Positions 8,706-18,600 of a stretch of DNA of 64,000 nt are shown piece by piece; within the stretch, counting starts at the first letter, position 1; every line of letters starts with the position of its first letter. Source of the stretch: Paracnuella aquatica (lineage in GTDB: Bacteria > Bacteroidota > Bacteroidia > Chitinophagales > Chitinophagaceae); the NCBI RefSeq assembly GCF_003332885.2, contig NZ_QOWJ01000006.1, forward strand, positions 186,001 through 250,000, given 5' to 3'. The notes beneath the pieces were generated by a model that did no database searches, was not told the DNA's origin, and saw nothing but the letters and a program-made list of their open reading frames with translations. Position numbers and translations under genes: made by a program.

Positions 8706-9641
8706 ATGACAGAACACATTATCATCGTTGAAAACCTGGTAAAACAATTCGGCACCTTGCGGGCAGTGGACGGGCTTTCTTTTGCCGTGCCCAAAGGCGA
8801 AGTGTATGGTTTTTTGGGCCAGAATGGCGCAGGCAAAAGCACCACCATCCGCATGTTGCTTACCTTGGTGCAACCCACTTCGGGCCGCATGCAATTGTTT
8901 GGGCAAAACCTGACCAGCAGCCGCCACGCCATACTGCGCCAGGTGGGCGCTGTTATTGAGCGCCCCGATTTGTACACGTACCTCACGGCATACGAAAACC
9001 TGCGCATCATGGCCCGCCTCAGTGGCGTACATGCCGGCCGGCAGCAACTGATGCAGCAATTGGAGCAAGTGGGTTTAACGCAGCGGGCACAAAGCCGGGT
9101 AAAAACATTTTCGCAGGGCATGAAACAGCGGCTGGGCATTGCCTGCGCCCTGATCCACAACCCGCAACTCATTATACTCGACGAGCCCACCAACGGCCTC
9201 GACCCGCAGGGCATTGCTGATATCCGCAACCTTATTTTGCACCTGAGTAAAAACGAAGGCAAAACGGTGCTGGTGTCATCGCACCTGTTGAGTGAAGTGG
9301 AACTCATTGCCGATTCAATGCTGATCATCGACCGCGGTAAAAAAGTGGCCGAAGGCAGTGTGAGCAGTTTACTCAACCCCGCCGATACCATTGTGGCGCT
9401 GCAAACCACCAACGATGCCGCGGCGTTGCAATGGCTGCAAACATCGCACTGGCAGCAGTTTTTGTTGCTCAACGCAGATGGCATACAACTGCAAATGCAC
9501 GGGCAAAAAGTGCCGGCACTGAACGCCGCACTGGTGGCAGCAGGCATCGAAGTATTGCAACTGCAGGCACAGCATTCGCTGGAAAACTATTTCCTTTCCC
9601 TTACAACCGAAAACAGGCATGTGGCAACTTACCAGCATTGA
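8706..9641 (+). CDS. ABC transporter ATP-binding protein
   Basis: A 311-residue ATPase of the ABC-2 exporter class. Walker A GQNGAGKST is at ~38-46, the signature FSQGMKQR is near 135, Walker B LIILDEP is near 155, the D-loop is NGLDPQG, and the switch histidine is in VLVSSH. A ~75-residue C-terminal extension after the nucleotide-binding domain resembles that of single-domain drug or antibiotic exporters. It couples ATP hydrolysis to transport through the permease encoded next, whose start overlaps it by 23 nt. The third gene encodes a LolA-like protein, so a lipid or hydrophobic substrate is possible but unproven. Confidence 0.92.
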   Translation: MTEHIIIVENLVKQFGTLRAVDGLSFAVPKGEVYGFLGQNGAGKSTTIRMLLTLVQPTSGRMQLFGQNLTSSRHAILRQVGAVIERPDLYTYLTAYENLRIMARLSGVHAGRQQLMQQLEQVGLTQRAQSRVKTFSQGMKQRLGIACALIHNPQLIILDEPTNGLDPQGIADIRNLILHLSKNEGKTVLVSSHLLSEVELIADSMLIIDRGKKVAEGSVSSLLNPADTIVALQTTNDAAALQWLQTSHWQQFLLLNADGIQLQMHGQKVPALNAALVAAGIEVLQLQAQHSLENYFLSLTTENRHVATYQH

Positions 9642-10458
9642 GCTGTTCAAAATTTTTAAAAAACCGCGTACCTATATTTCGTTTGCGGCCATTGCCGCCA
9701 TCATTGCGCTGGTGCAACTTGCGTTGTATGTAGATGGCGAAACGTATTTGCAGTTTGTGATGCAATCGGTAGCCGAAACATTTGCCATTGAAGGCAAAAA
9801 ACTCAACGGCTATTTTGTTTGCTACACCATACTGCAAACGCTGCTGGTGCATGTGCCCTTGCTCATTGCACTGGTGGCCGGCGATGCCATTGCCGGTGAG
9901 GCAAACATGGGCACGCTGCGCCTGCTGGCTGCAAAGCCGGTAAGCCGCACACAGTTGGTGTTGAGCAAATTTGCTGCATCAACTATTTACACGGTAAGCC
10001 TCCTATTTTTTATGGCGGTGCTGTCCTTGTTTGTATCGCTGTTGATATTTGGTAAAAGCGATTTGATGGTGTTTAAAAGCGACATGCTGTTGATCCTGCC
10101 GCAGCACGATGTAATGTGGCGTTATGCCGGTGCATTTGGTTTTGCGGTGCTGGCCATGACCACCGTGGCGGCACTGGCTTTTCTCCTATCGGTGTTTGCT
10201 GAAAACAGCATTGGGCCCATTATTTCCACCATGAGCATCATTATCCTTTTTACCATTCTCACCACAATGGACATTCCATTTTTCAACGTGTTGAAACCTT
10301 ATTTGTTTACCAACCATATGCTCAACTGGAAAGGTTTTTTTGAAGACCCGGTGGATTACAGCGAACTGTTAAAGTCGGCGCTGATGCTGCTGGGGCATAT
10401 CATCGCCTTTGTATCGATAACGATCTTTGTGTTTCGGAAAAAAGATATTTTATCGTAA
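9619..10458 (+). CDS. ABC-2 type transporter permease
   Basis: A 279-residue membrane protein with six predicted membrane helices. It begins with the amphipathic WQLTSIELFKIFKKPRTYI segment typical of ABC-2 permeases and carries the conserved loop DAIAGEANMGTLRLLAAKPV at ~95-115 (read as two parts), then a helix-rich C-terminal half. It forms the pore for the upstream ATPase; the 23-nt overlap indicates translational coupling and defined stoichiometry. The loop between helices ~4 and 5 (FNVLKPYLFTNHM) looks periplasmic. The substrate is not deducible. Confidence 0.88.
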   Translation: MWQLTSIELFKIFKKPRTYISFAAIAAIIALVQLALYVDGETYLQFVMQSVAETFAIEGKKLNGYFVCYTILQTLLVHVPLLIALVAGDAIAGEANMGTLRLLAAKPVSRTQLVLSKFAASTIYTVSLLFFMAVLSLFVSLLIFGKSDLMVFKSDMLLILPQHDVMWRYAGAFGFAVLAMTTVAALAFLLSVFAENSIGPIISTMSIIILFTILTTMDIPFFNVLKPYLFTNHMLNWKGFFEDPVDYSELLKSALMLLGHIIAFVSITIFVFRKKDILS

Positions 10459-10538
10459 GTGGATAATCCTTTTATCATCTTCAATCGTCTATGCCATTGG
10501 GTGTTGTTGTAAAAGACGCGGGACTGCAAAATATGTAC

Positions 10539-11225
10539 ATGAAAAAGTTTCAATTGTTAACCTTACTCCTTCTTTGTTGCACACTGTTGCATGCGCAGGA
10601 TGAAGCGGCGCTGATCCGTGCAGTTAAAGCCAGGCTTGATCAGGTAAACACCTACCAGGCCACCGGCACACTCACCATTGATGCTGCATTCATCAAAGCG
10701 CCGGCATCGGGCATCACGGCTTATTTTAAAAAGCCCGACCAGTTTGCGATTAAAAAAGGAGATGGGCTTTCTATTTTACCTAAAGGCGGCATCAGCATTA
10801 ATTTTTCAACGCTGTTGGGTAATGAAAACTCCACCGCCATTGGTGCGGGCAATGCAGTGGTGCGGGGCACGCCGGTGCGCATTGTAAAACTGTTGCCGCT
10901 GGATGCCAACTCCGACGTGGTTTTGAGCACACTGTATATTGATGTAAAAAAGGAACTGGTGCACAAAGCGCAGGTAACCACCCGCAACAACGGCAGCTAT
11001 GAAGTGGACCTGAGCTACGGCCGCTACGCTACCTGGGGCCTGCCCGATAAAGTGATATTTACCTTCAATACGCGGGAATACAAATTGCCGAAGGGCATTG
11101 CTATGGAGTATGATAAAGGCGGCACCAAAAAGCCTGCACCACCCAAAGACCAGAAAGGTGTGATTACGGTGGTTTATGCCAACTACGCAATCAATAAACC
11201 TGTTGACGAAAGGGTGTTTAATTGA
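10539..11225 (+). CDS. LolA-like periplasmic lipoprotein-carrier-fold protein
   Basis: A 228-residue protein with a signal peptide (MKKFQLLTLLLLCCTLLHAQ). The mature chain resembles the LolA/LppX outer-membrane lipoprotein-sorting fold: an N-terminal helix (IRAVKARLDQVNTYQATGTL), strands with YFKKPDQFAIKKG, and YIDVKKELVHKAQVTT...EVDLSYGRY. Such proteins have a hydrophobic cavity that shuttles lipidated cargo across the periplasm. It follows the ABC permease by 80 nt. The ATG at 10539 is preferred over ATGs at 10491 and 10533 because it starts the signal peptide. An ABC exporter with a LolA-like partner suggests envelope lipid or lipoprotein traffic. Confidence 0.7.
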   Translation: MKKFQLLTLLLLCCTLLHAQDEAALIRAVKARLDQVNTYQATGTLTIDAAFIKAPASGITAYFKKPDQFAIKKGDGLSILPKGGISINFSTLLGNENSTAIGAGNAVVRGTPVRIVKLLPLDANSDVVLSTLYIDVKKELVHKAQVTTRNNGSYEVDLSYGRYATWGLPDKVIFTFNTREYKLPKGIAMEYDKGGTKKPAPPKDQKGVITVVYANYAINKPVDERVFN

Positions 11226-11230
11226 ATTTT

Positions 11231-11388
11231 GAGAATAACGAACAAGGAACAAGGAATGATGAACCGCAGAATGAGAATTATGAATTATGAATCTGGAAGA
11301 AATCCCGATAATTAATAATTCATAATCAATAATTCATCACTCAACTTCAACATTCATCTGTTCCTTGTTCGTCTGTCCGTTATTCCTA
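11231..11388. repeat. Long nested inverted repeat between convergent genes
   Basis: Outer arms GAATAACGAACAAGGAAC and GTTCCTTGTTCG...CGTTATTC pair with each other. Inner arms are made of GAATTATGAATTATGAAT and ATAATTCATAATCAATAATTC. The whole unit can fold as one long hairpin between the LolA-like gene and pdxA. It may serve as a bidirectional terminator. Confidence 0.7.
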
Positions 11389-12468
11389 ATAGTCTTGTTG
11401 CTCGATCTTTTCGTCTTCAACGTTTTTCAGCACTTCGGCGGTTATTTTGCGCAGCGGGTTGCGGTTGCGTTCTTCATAACCTGCACGCTGCTCAATGATG
11501 TCCAGACAGCCAAAAAGAGCGGCAATAAAAGACCCGGCATCTGCCACGTTTTTACCCGCAATATCAAAGCCGGTGCCGTGGTCGGGTGAGGTACGGACAA
11601 AAGGAAGACCTGCAGAAAAATTAATGCCTTCGCCGCCAGCGAGTGTTTTGAAAGGAATCAATCCCTGGTCGTGGTACATAGCCAGCACGGCATCGAACTG
11701 GCGGTAGCTGCCCCGTGCAAAAAATGCATCGGCGCTATAAGGCCCATACACCAGCATGTGCTGTTTCATTTCTTTAATGGCCGGTTTGATCACGGTTTCC
11801 TCTTCGGCACCAATCAGGCCTTCGTCGCCTGCATGCGGGTTAAGGCCCAGCACGGCAATGCGCGGCTTATCAATGCCAAAATCTTTACGCAGGCTGCCGT
11901 GCAGCATATTGAGTTTGGAAATGATGCTTTGCTTTGTAATATGCTGCGCCACATCTTTCAGGGGCACATGCTCCGTAACCAATCCCACCCGCAGCATTTC
12001 GGAATACATCAACATCAGCACATCGCTGGTACCAGCAACGTCTTTCAAAAACGGTGTATGGCCGGTATAGTTAAACGCTTCCGACTGCACATTTTTTTTG
12101 TGCAGGGGTGCTGTTACCAGCCCGTGAATGTGTCCTGCTTTTAACGCCTCGGCTGCGGCCATCAGTGATTGCACTGCATAGCGGCCACCGGTTTCATTAA
12201 GCTGGCCAGGCGTGATGGTAATGTCTTCTTCCCAGCAGTTGAACACCGCCACCTGCTTTGGATTGATGCGGGAAAAGTCTTTGATGGTCTGGTAATTCAG
12301 GTTGTGCTCGCCTGCGGCCTTGCGGTAAAAATTGATCAGCTTATGCGAGGCGAAAATTACCGGTGTGCAATGCTCCAGGATGCGAACATCGCTCAGTGCC
12401 TGGATGATCACTTCGGGCCCGATGCCATTAACGTCGCCGCAGGAAATGCCTATGATGGGTTTGCTCAT
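11386..12468 (-). CDS. pdxA: 4-hydroxythreonine-4-phosphate dehydrogenase
   Basis: A 360-residue enzyme of pyridoxal 5'-phosphate biosynthesis (DXP-dependent branch): it oxidises 4-phosphohydroxy-L-threonine with NAD(P), and the product condenses with DXP via PdxJ. Family landmarks are the N-terminal GISCGDVNGIGPEVI, TAPLHK, the metal-binding histidines in YTGHTPFL, a mid-chain GLNPHAGD and MYHDQGL, and the C-terminal GTGFDIAGK. Length is typical, with a ~20-residue acidic tail (NVEDEKIEQQDY). It is monocistronic and cytosolic. On the minus strand a TAacTTTA box lies ~20 nt upstream of the ATG. Confidence 0.95.
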   Translation of the reverse strand: MSKPIIGISCGDVNGIGPEVIIQALSDVRILEHCTPVIFASHKLINFYRKAAGEHNLNYQTIKDFSRINPKQVAVFNCWEEDITITPGQLNETGGRYAVQSLMAAAEALKAGHIHGLVTAPLHKKNVQSEAFNYTGHTPFLKDVAGTSDVLMLMYSEMLRVGLVTEHVPLKDVAQHITKQSIISKLNMLHGSLRKDFGIDKPRIAVLGLNPHAGDEGLIGAEEETVIKPAIKEMKQHMLVYGPYSADAFFARGSYRQFDAVLAMYHDQGLIPFKTLAGGEGINFSAGLPFVRTSPDHGTGFDIAGKNVADAGSFIAALFGCLDIIEQRAGYEERNRNPLRKITAEVLKNVEDEKIEQQDY

Positions 12469-12921
12469 TGTATGGTGTATTGGGGTTAAAGTTAAGGAGC
12501 GGCAATTAATGGCGGCATGTTGGCTTGCATTAGTGCTTTTGTGGCTCCGGCATTTACGGTAATAACCGCTTTGATATGATTTTTTATTGTGGTGCGTAAG
12601 CTTTCGAAACGGGTAATCGCAGTTTTACGATGTGCACTGCGTAAAGCTACTTACCCCTATCCGTATTTAAGGAAAAGTGCTTAGTAATAAGCAGGAAAAC
12701 TTATAAAAAATTAATGTAAGTTTTGGCTGTGCATTAATTTTGTTGCACTTTAGCATTCCGAATCCGTTATCGTATGAATTGTAGGTGGTAACTACCTGTT
12801 TTATCCTCTTTAGTTACATTCCTTCTCTTTATGCTTTCCGGATTTGTTGTTAATTGTTATGTGTGACGTTTAGTGTCCATCAGTTATCCAAATATCCAAT
12901 AAACCGAACCGTATCCATCTT
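12469..12921. other. Intergenic region between pdxA and a T9SS gene
   Basis: About 450 bp separate two divergent genes. The AT-rich part at 12690-12760 holds a TAatTTTG box at 12735. I see no ORF or strong hairpin. The ~180-nt stretch after the box may be a long 5' leader. Confidence 0.45.
12735..12742 (+). promoter_or_regulatory. Candidate -7 box for the GEVED-domain T9SS gene
   Basis: It reads TAatTTTG. It lies ~180 nt before the ATG at 12922 and lacks a convincing -33 TTG, so this is a weak call. Confidence 0.35.
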
Positions 12922-15582
12922 ATGAAAAAATTGTTTACCCTCCTTGCCGGGCTGCTGGGCCTTGTTGGATTTATCGGGGTGCATGCGCAGTGCACCAGTT
13001 CTGTTTTGAATTGGGACCAGCGTGATTACTATTACATTAGTAGTAGCCGTTCGGCGCCTTATGGCCACAACAGCAATGGGCCGACTGGTGGCTATATCAA
13101 CGATTTGCAGGAAACGGTACAACGCTTTGCCATTGGCCGGACGGGTTTAACTTTTACAACATCCGCTGTTGGCATGGTTAAAGGTGAAAATACATCCCAT
13201 ACCGGCGACCAGGCAGGTTTTGGCGGTGCCGATGCGCAATTTACGCCATCTGCAAACAATCAAACAATTACGTTGAATTTTGATAAGGAAGTCAGCAATG
13301 TTGCTTTTGTGCTGTACGATATTGATGGCGGTCAGCGGATCAACTTTGCAGCTAGGAATGCTGCAAATACGCTGGTAGCTGTAAGCCTGACACCGAATAA
13401 TGGTACCAATACGCCAGTGTCGGGTAATGGGGGTACTGCTGCATATGTTACCTCAATAAGCACAAATGCTGCATCGAATACAAACAATGCCACAGTTAGG
13501 GTAAATATCAACGGGCCGGTAAAGCAAATTGTATTAACGATTCCTACAATCGGATCCGACCCTTCTTTTTGGTTGTCACGGGTAAATGCCTGTGTTCCCG
13601 ATGGCAATTTCCCAATGAATTATTACCAAGTGCCTGAGTTGGAGCCAATAGCTGGCCAGTTGCCGTATTTTTTAGTTACCCCTGATAACCAGTCGGCATA
13701 TATGATGGATACGTTGGGAAGAGCTTGGCACTTGTTCACCGATGCACAATATAGTACAAATGGTTACATCAATTCATTCGCTTATGACCACAAGCATCGG
13801 TTGTTGTATTACATAGCGGAAAGAAGCGGCTCTGATAGTACCGTAAAAACATTGAAACGATACAATTTTAATACAGATGTTATTCAAACGATTGGCGATG
13901 TAGAAACCCTAATGGGTATACCCACATTTGAACAGGGTATTCAATCGGGTGCTGCGGCTTTTTATGACGGAGCATTATATTTAGGTGTTGAAGGTGGATA
14001 TCATACCAACTTTAGTACAAATCCGGATACTTATACATCAAGGGAAAGCATAGTTTACCGAATTGACATTCCAGATACAGCTGTTTCTAGCTTTGCCGGC
14101 TACCGGGGATACCAGGTATGGGCCATGCCGGCCTATGTAGGTACTACCAATACAGCTGCACACGATTGGGGTGATTTTCTTATTAAAGATGGCGTATTGA
14201 TTGATTTTAATACGGCTAGAACTGGCACAACCACATCGACCTATCGCTATGCAAACAGCGCATTTCACCATATCAATTTATTAACAGGTGATACGGTTCA
14301 ATATACTAATCCGGCCGGTACAACTGTTGGAGCAGTATACTCTGGGCAGGCCGGATTGGATTATTACGGAAACCTTTGGGCTGTGCGCAATAATTTGATT
14401 CGCTACGACGGTAACGGCAAACTTGGACAGGCTAAAACCATTACGGTGTTGAGCGGGCCAGCCTGGGTGGGTAGTGCCGGCGACGCTTCGGAACCGTTCC
14501 GTCCGAAAATGGATTTTGGCGATGCGCCTTTTGTGTATGAAGGGAGCAATCGAAATCAGGCAGCCCATGAGGTAAAGGCCAACTTACGCATTGGCAGTAC
14601 TCTGGACTTGGAATGGGTTAAGGAACCATCGGCAAATGCCTATGTAAATGCAGATGCAGATGGAGGAGATGAAGATGGATTGCGGTATGTTACGCTGCTC
14701 ACTACAAGTACTAATTATCTTACGGAGGTTGATGTGTTTAACAACACCGGAACAGTAGCCACTATTGTTGCGTGGCTCGACTTTAATAAGAATAATGTAT
14801 TCGACCCATCAGAGGGAATTGTGCAGGATGTGCCCAGCAGCGCATCTATGCAGCGCCTGAGTTTGTTTTGGCAGGGTTTGTCTAACACGCTGCAAGATGG
14901 AGCGGTGACCTATTTGCGGATACGGATTACTTCGAAGTCCAATAATATGGGTGTAAATAATGCCACCGGTTACTTTCCTGATGGTGAAGTGGAGGACTAT
15001 CTGGTAACAGTTGACAAAACGGTGTTGTCGTCTGCAGCTGCTAAACTTTCATTGGAAAGGGAAGAGCGCCAGTCTGTACGCTTGCATTGGACCATAAACG
15101 GTATTAAAAGCTGGTATCGCTTTGTAGTTGAACGAAGCAGTGACCGGAAAAACTGGAGCAATATTGGTGTAGTGACCGCAAATGAGGCATTGGCTGCAAC
15201 ATCAAAGCAATATAGTTTTACAGATGGCCAGCCGGGCACCGGCAGGGTTACATACCGGTTATTGATGCAAGACGTTTCAGGTAAATATGAATACAGTGAA
15301 ATAAAGGGCATTGACCTCACCGATATTGACGGCGCCATACATTTAACTCCCAATCCGGCAAAGGATGAAGCGGTATTATCCCTGAAATATCACCAGGCAA
15401 CCGGTGCAGTCGTAACAATTCACCAACTTAACGGAAGTGTGATCAGCAAACAGCAGGTTGCCCTGAACAAGGGATGGAACCGCATTGCTCTGGATGGTAT
15501 TGCCGGCTTGAAACCGGGCATGTACATGGTGAAACTGCAAACATCCACTGAAATAAAACAAATGAAGTTGATAAAGCAGTAA
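12922..15582 (+). CDS. T9SS-secreted protein with GEVED domain
   Basis: An 886-residue secreted protein. The signal peptide is 1-23 (ending GVHAQ). The first ~200 mature residues form a beta-rich domain (VSNVAFVLYDIDGG), followed by a long region with propeller-like strands (~235-520). A GEVED domain sits at ~535-700, starting DFGDAPF and ending FPDGEVEDYLVTV. A fibronectin-III-like module (WYRFVVERSSDRKNW) and a T9SS sorting domain (LTPNPAKDEAVL, GMYMVKLQTS, IKQMKLIKQ) close it. GEVED domains occur in large bacterial surface proteins of unclear function. The downstream gene encodes another T9SS cargo 59 nt later, so the two may be co-transcribed. Confidence 0.85.
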   Translation: MKKLFTLLAGLLGLVGFIGVHAQCTSSVLNWDQRDYYYISSSRSAPYGHNSNGPTGGYINDLQETVQRFAIGRTGLTFTTSAVGMVKGENTSHTGDQAGFGGADAQFTPSANNQTITLNFDKEVSNVAFVLYDIDGGQRINFAARNAANTLVAVSLTPNNGTNTPVSGNGGTAAYVTSISTNAASNTNNATVRVNINGPVKQIVLTIPTIGSDPSFWLSRVNACVPDGNFPMNYYQVPELEPIAGQLPYFLVTPDNQSAYMMDTLGRAWHLFTDAQYSTNGYINSFAYDHKHRLLYYIAERSGSDSTVKTLKRYNFNTDVIQTIGDVETLMGIPTFEQGIQSGAAAFYDGALYLGVEGGYHTNFSTNPDTYTSRESIVYRIDIPDTAVSSFAGYRGYQVWAMPAYVGTTNTAAHDWGDFLIKDGVLIDFNTARTGTTTSTYRYANSAFHHINLLTGDTVQYTNPAGTTVGAVYSGQAGLDYYGNLWAVRNNLIRYDGNGKLGQAKTITVLSGPAWVGSAGDASEPFRPKMDFGDAPFVYEGSNRNQAAHEVKANLRIGSTLDLEWVKEPSANAYVNADADGGDEDGLRYVTLLTTSTNYLTEVDVFNNTGTVATIVAWLDFNKNNVFDPSEGIVQDVPSSASMQRLSLFWQGLSNTLQDGAVTYLRIRITSKSNNMGVNNATGYFPDGEVEDYLVTVDKTVLSSAAAKLSLEREERQSVRLHWTINGIKSWYRFVVERSSDRKNWSNIGVVTANEALAATSKQYSFTDGQPGTGRVTYRLLMQDVSGKYEYSEIKGIDLTDIDGAIHLTPNPAKDEAVLSLKYHQATGAVVTIHQLNGSVISKQQVALNKGWNRIALDGIAGLKPGMYMVKLQTSTEIKQMKLIKQ

Positions 15583-15641
15583 GGAATATTATATCGTTTA
15601 TTGTTAGTTAGATCCAAATCCAAATTATCCTAAGAAGAACT

Positions 15642-18600
15642 ATGAACAGGAGTGTAGTGCGGTTCGTAAGTATAACCAGCGTAATTGTGTTGTTGGCCTC
15701 CAGCGCCTTTTTGTGGAACCAATGGTCACAATCTATAGAATCAGATGAGGAAGAATATGAGGAAGAGCGGGATGAAAATAAATTGGCAGGTGTGTATCAG
15801 CAACTGGGCACCTGGTTTTTGAGTAAAGGCTATCCCAACCCGCAGGGGCTTGCGCAAAAATATGAGCGATCTTGGGAACAGCACCTGGCATTAAAAGCTT
15901 ACACGCAACAATTGCTAAGCAAATCAACCAGCGGTAACAATGCTAAGGAAATATTGATGGGCAATAAGCTGAAAGGCTTGTCTCCAGTTCAAGAAACAGT
16001 TGCTGGAACTGTCAGTGGTACAGGTGGTTTTGGTAGTTGGACAGCATTTGGCCCAAAGATTTTCGGTGGCCGTGTCCTGTGTCTGGCAATTAATCCAAAC
16101 TTAAACGCCAATGGAAAGCGGACTATATTTGCCGGAAGCGCAAGTGGTGGTATCTGGCGTACTGATGTTAGCGGAGAGGGTGCCACTGCTTGGCGGCCCG
16201 TTCCCACAGGTTTTCCTGTATTGGGCGTTTCTGCATTAGTTTATCATCCTACAAATACCCAGGTTTTGCTGGCGGGCACTGGAGAAGTTTATCGTGTTCA
16301 AAGCCTGTCGAAAACCGTTGGCAGTACCAGCTATCAGAACAATCAGTTGGGGAACATAGGTTTTAACGTTTGGCGGTCAAGAGGCACTTACGGCATTGGC
16401 ATATTGCGTAGTGCCGATGGTGGTAATACCTGGACCAAAGTGTTGTCAAGCGATATGGACGATCTGTTCGGAATCCAACAAATCAGGTTTGATCCTAATA
16501 ATCCTAGTAAAGTGTATGCATGTGCTACTAATGGGTTATACCGGTCGTTGGATGCGGGATTAACATGGGCGAAAATTTGGGATAAAATATATGTTTCTGA
16601 CGTTGCAATCGACCCTGCTAATAGCAACACAATTGTTGTGGCAGCAGGTAATTTGGTAAACACGGATAAAGGTGTTTGGCGATCAACAAATGGCGGCTCC
16701 AGTTTTACCAAAGTGTCTACTGGAACAACTGGTGGACTACCAACATTTCGGGGCTTTATCAAATTTGATGTAGGTGGTGGCAGGCTGCTTGCCAGCGTTG
16801 GAGGTGCATCAACTCAGCAGCTTTATTCCTCCACCGATTTTGGTGCAACCTGGACCGCACAACCCGGCACCAATTTTACGGGTCCAAGTGATCAATTTTG
16901 GTTTGCCCACGATGTTGAAATCAATCCGGTCACCACTTCGCAGTTTGTATTAGCAGGTGTGCAATTGTACAAGTATACATTGGGCGGTACATCAATGACA
17001 CAGATCGGCAACGGTGCGGCTTATATGTATACAACGACTTCAACCACTTCAAACCCAAACAACGGATACAAAAATGCTGGCGACCAAGAAGGTCCTAGCA
17101 CATATGTTCACGACGATGTACATGATGTAGAGTATGTAGCCGGAAGTGGAACAGAATTCTATGTTGCCAGCGATGGAGGGATTTTCCGTACAACGAACAA
17201 TGGAACAAGTTTTACTTCTTGTAACGGTGGCCTGCAGGTACACCAGTTTTACGGACCGTCTGCTCAGTCGCAGGTAAGCCAGATATTTATTGGCGGGCTT
17301 CAGGATAATAACACCATCCGGTTTAATGGAACTGCCTGGGCAAGGGTAATAACTGGCGATGGCGGACCGAGTATGTTTAAACCTGGAGGTGATGACATCG
17401 TTGTAGCATCACGTGATGCCCGCAACATTCTTCAATCTACTAATAAAGGCCATGCGTTTAATTCACGCTTATCTAATCTTGGTCAAACGCATGATGCTGA
17501 TGCCCGTACCGGTTTCATGGCGCCAATGGCTGTGAGTGCTGCCAATCCTGCAATCATGTATGTGGCTTCCGATAATTTGCATGTTAGTATCAATAGCGGA
17601 GCTACCTTCGATAGGGATGGACCAACTACGATGACGAAGCCTATTGAGCAGAACTATAAAACAGCTTTAGCCTTAGCCGTTTCGCCTACAAATGCAGACA
17701 AGCTTTATATATCGCTTTCCCCTCTGGCGCAAGTGAGTTATGGTGATGACAACCTTTATTATAATCCACCAGCAAATGTTTGGAAAATAACGAACGGATC
17801 ACAAACTGCCCAAGCTTTTGCAAAAACAAAAGTAACCTCCAACCTTCCGGATCGCTTTGTGATGGATTTCGCCATTCATCCTACGAACGACGAGATCGTG
17901 TATGCTGCGGTAGGTGGTTTTGGAACGGATCATGTTTACGTTACTAAAAACGGTGGAACAACTTGGGCGCCTTTGGGCACAGGCATGTTGCCGGATGTGC
18001 CCATCAATACAGTACTGCTCGATCCCAACAATCCAAACATTATCTATGCTGGTTCAGATTTGGGTGTATATGTAAGCCCTGATGCGGGTGCAACCTGGCT
18101 TGATTACGGAAACGGCTTTTGGGATGCCACTTATGTAATTGATTTGGTTGTGGCACCTGGTGCTACGGCCGACAGTAAAAAGTTGCGTGCTGTTACACAT
18201 GGCAAGGGCATTTTTGATTCACCCCTCCTTGAACTCTCCGCGCTGCCCGTAACATTCAATTCTTTCAAAGGCCAAAAACAGCAACAAAATAATTTGCTGC
18301 AGTGGACAGTGTCCGAAGAGTCGCAACTTGAAAGTTATCAGGTAGAGAAAAGCACAGATGGCATCACCTACAAAACAGTGGCTACCGTTCGTGCCAGAAA
18401 CTTGGATGGCACTCAGGTATACGAATATAAAGATCACCAGGTTGGTGGCTCATTTTATTATCGAATCAAGTCTGTTGATCTGGATGGTACTTATCAGTAT
18501 TCGTCGGTTATTTTCCTAAATCGAAGCAATGGCGAAAAAATGACCTTGCTGGTAAACCCGGTAACAACTACAATCCCATTGCAGTTTCATGTGTTGCAAA

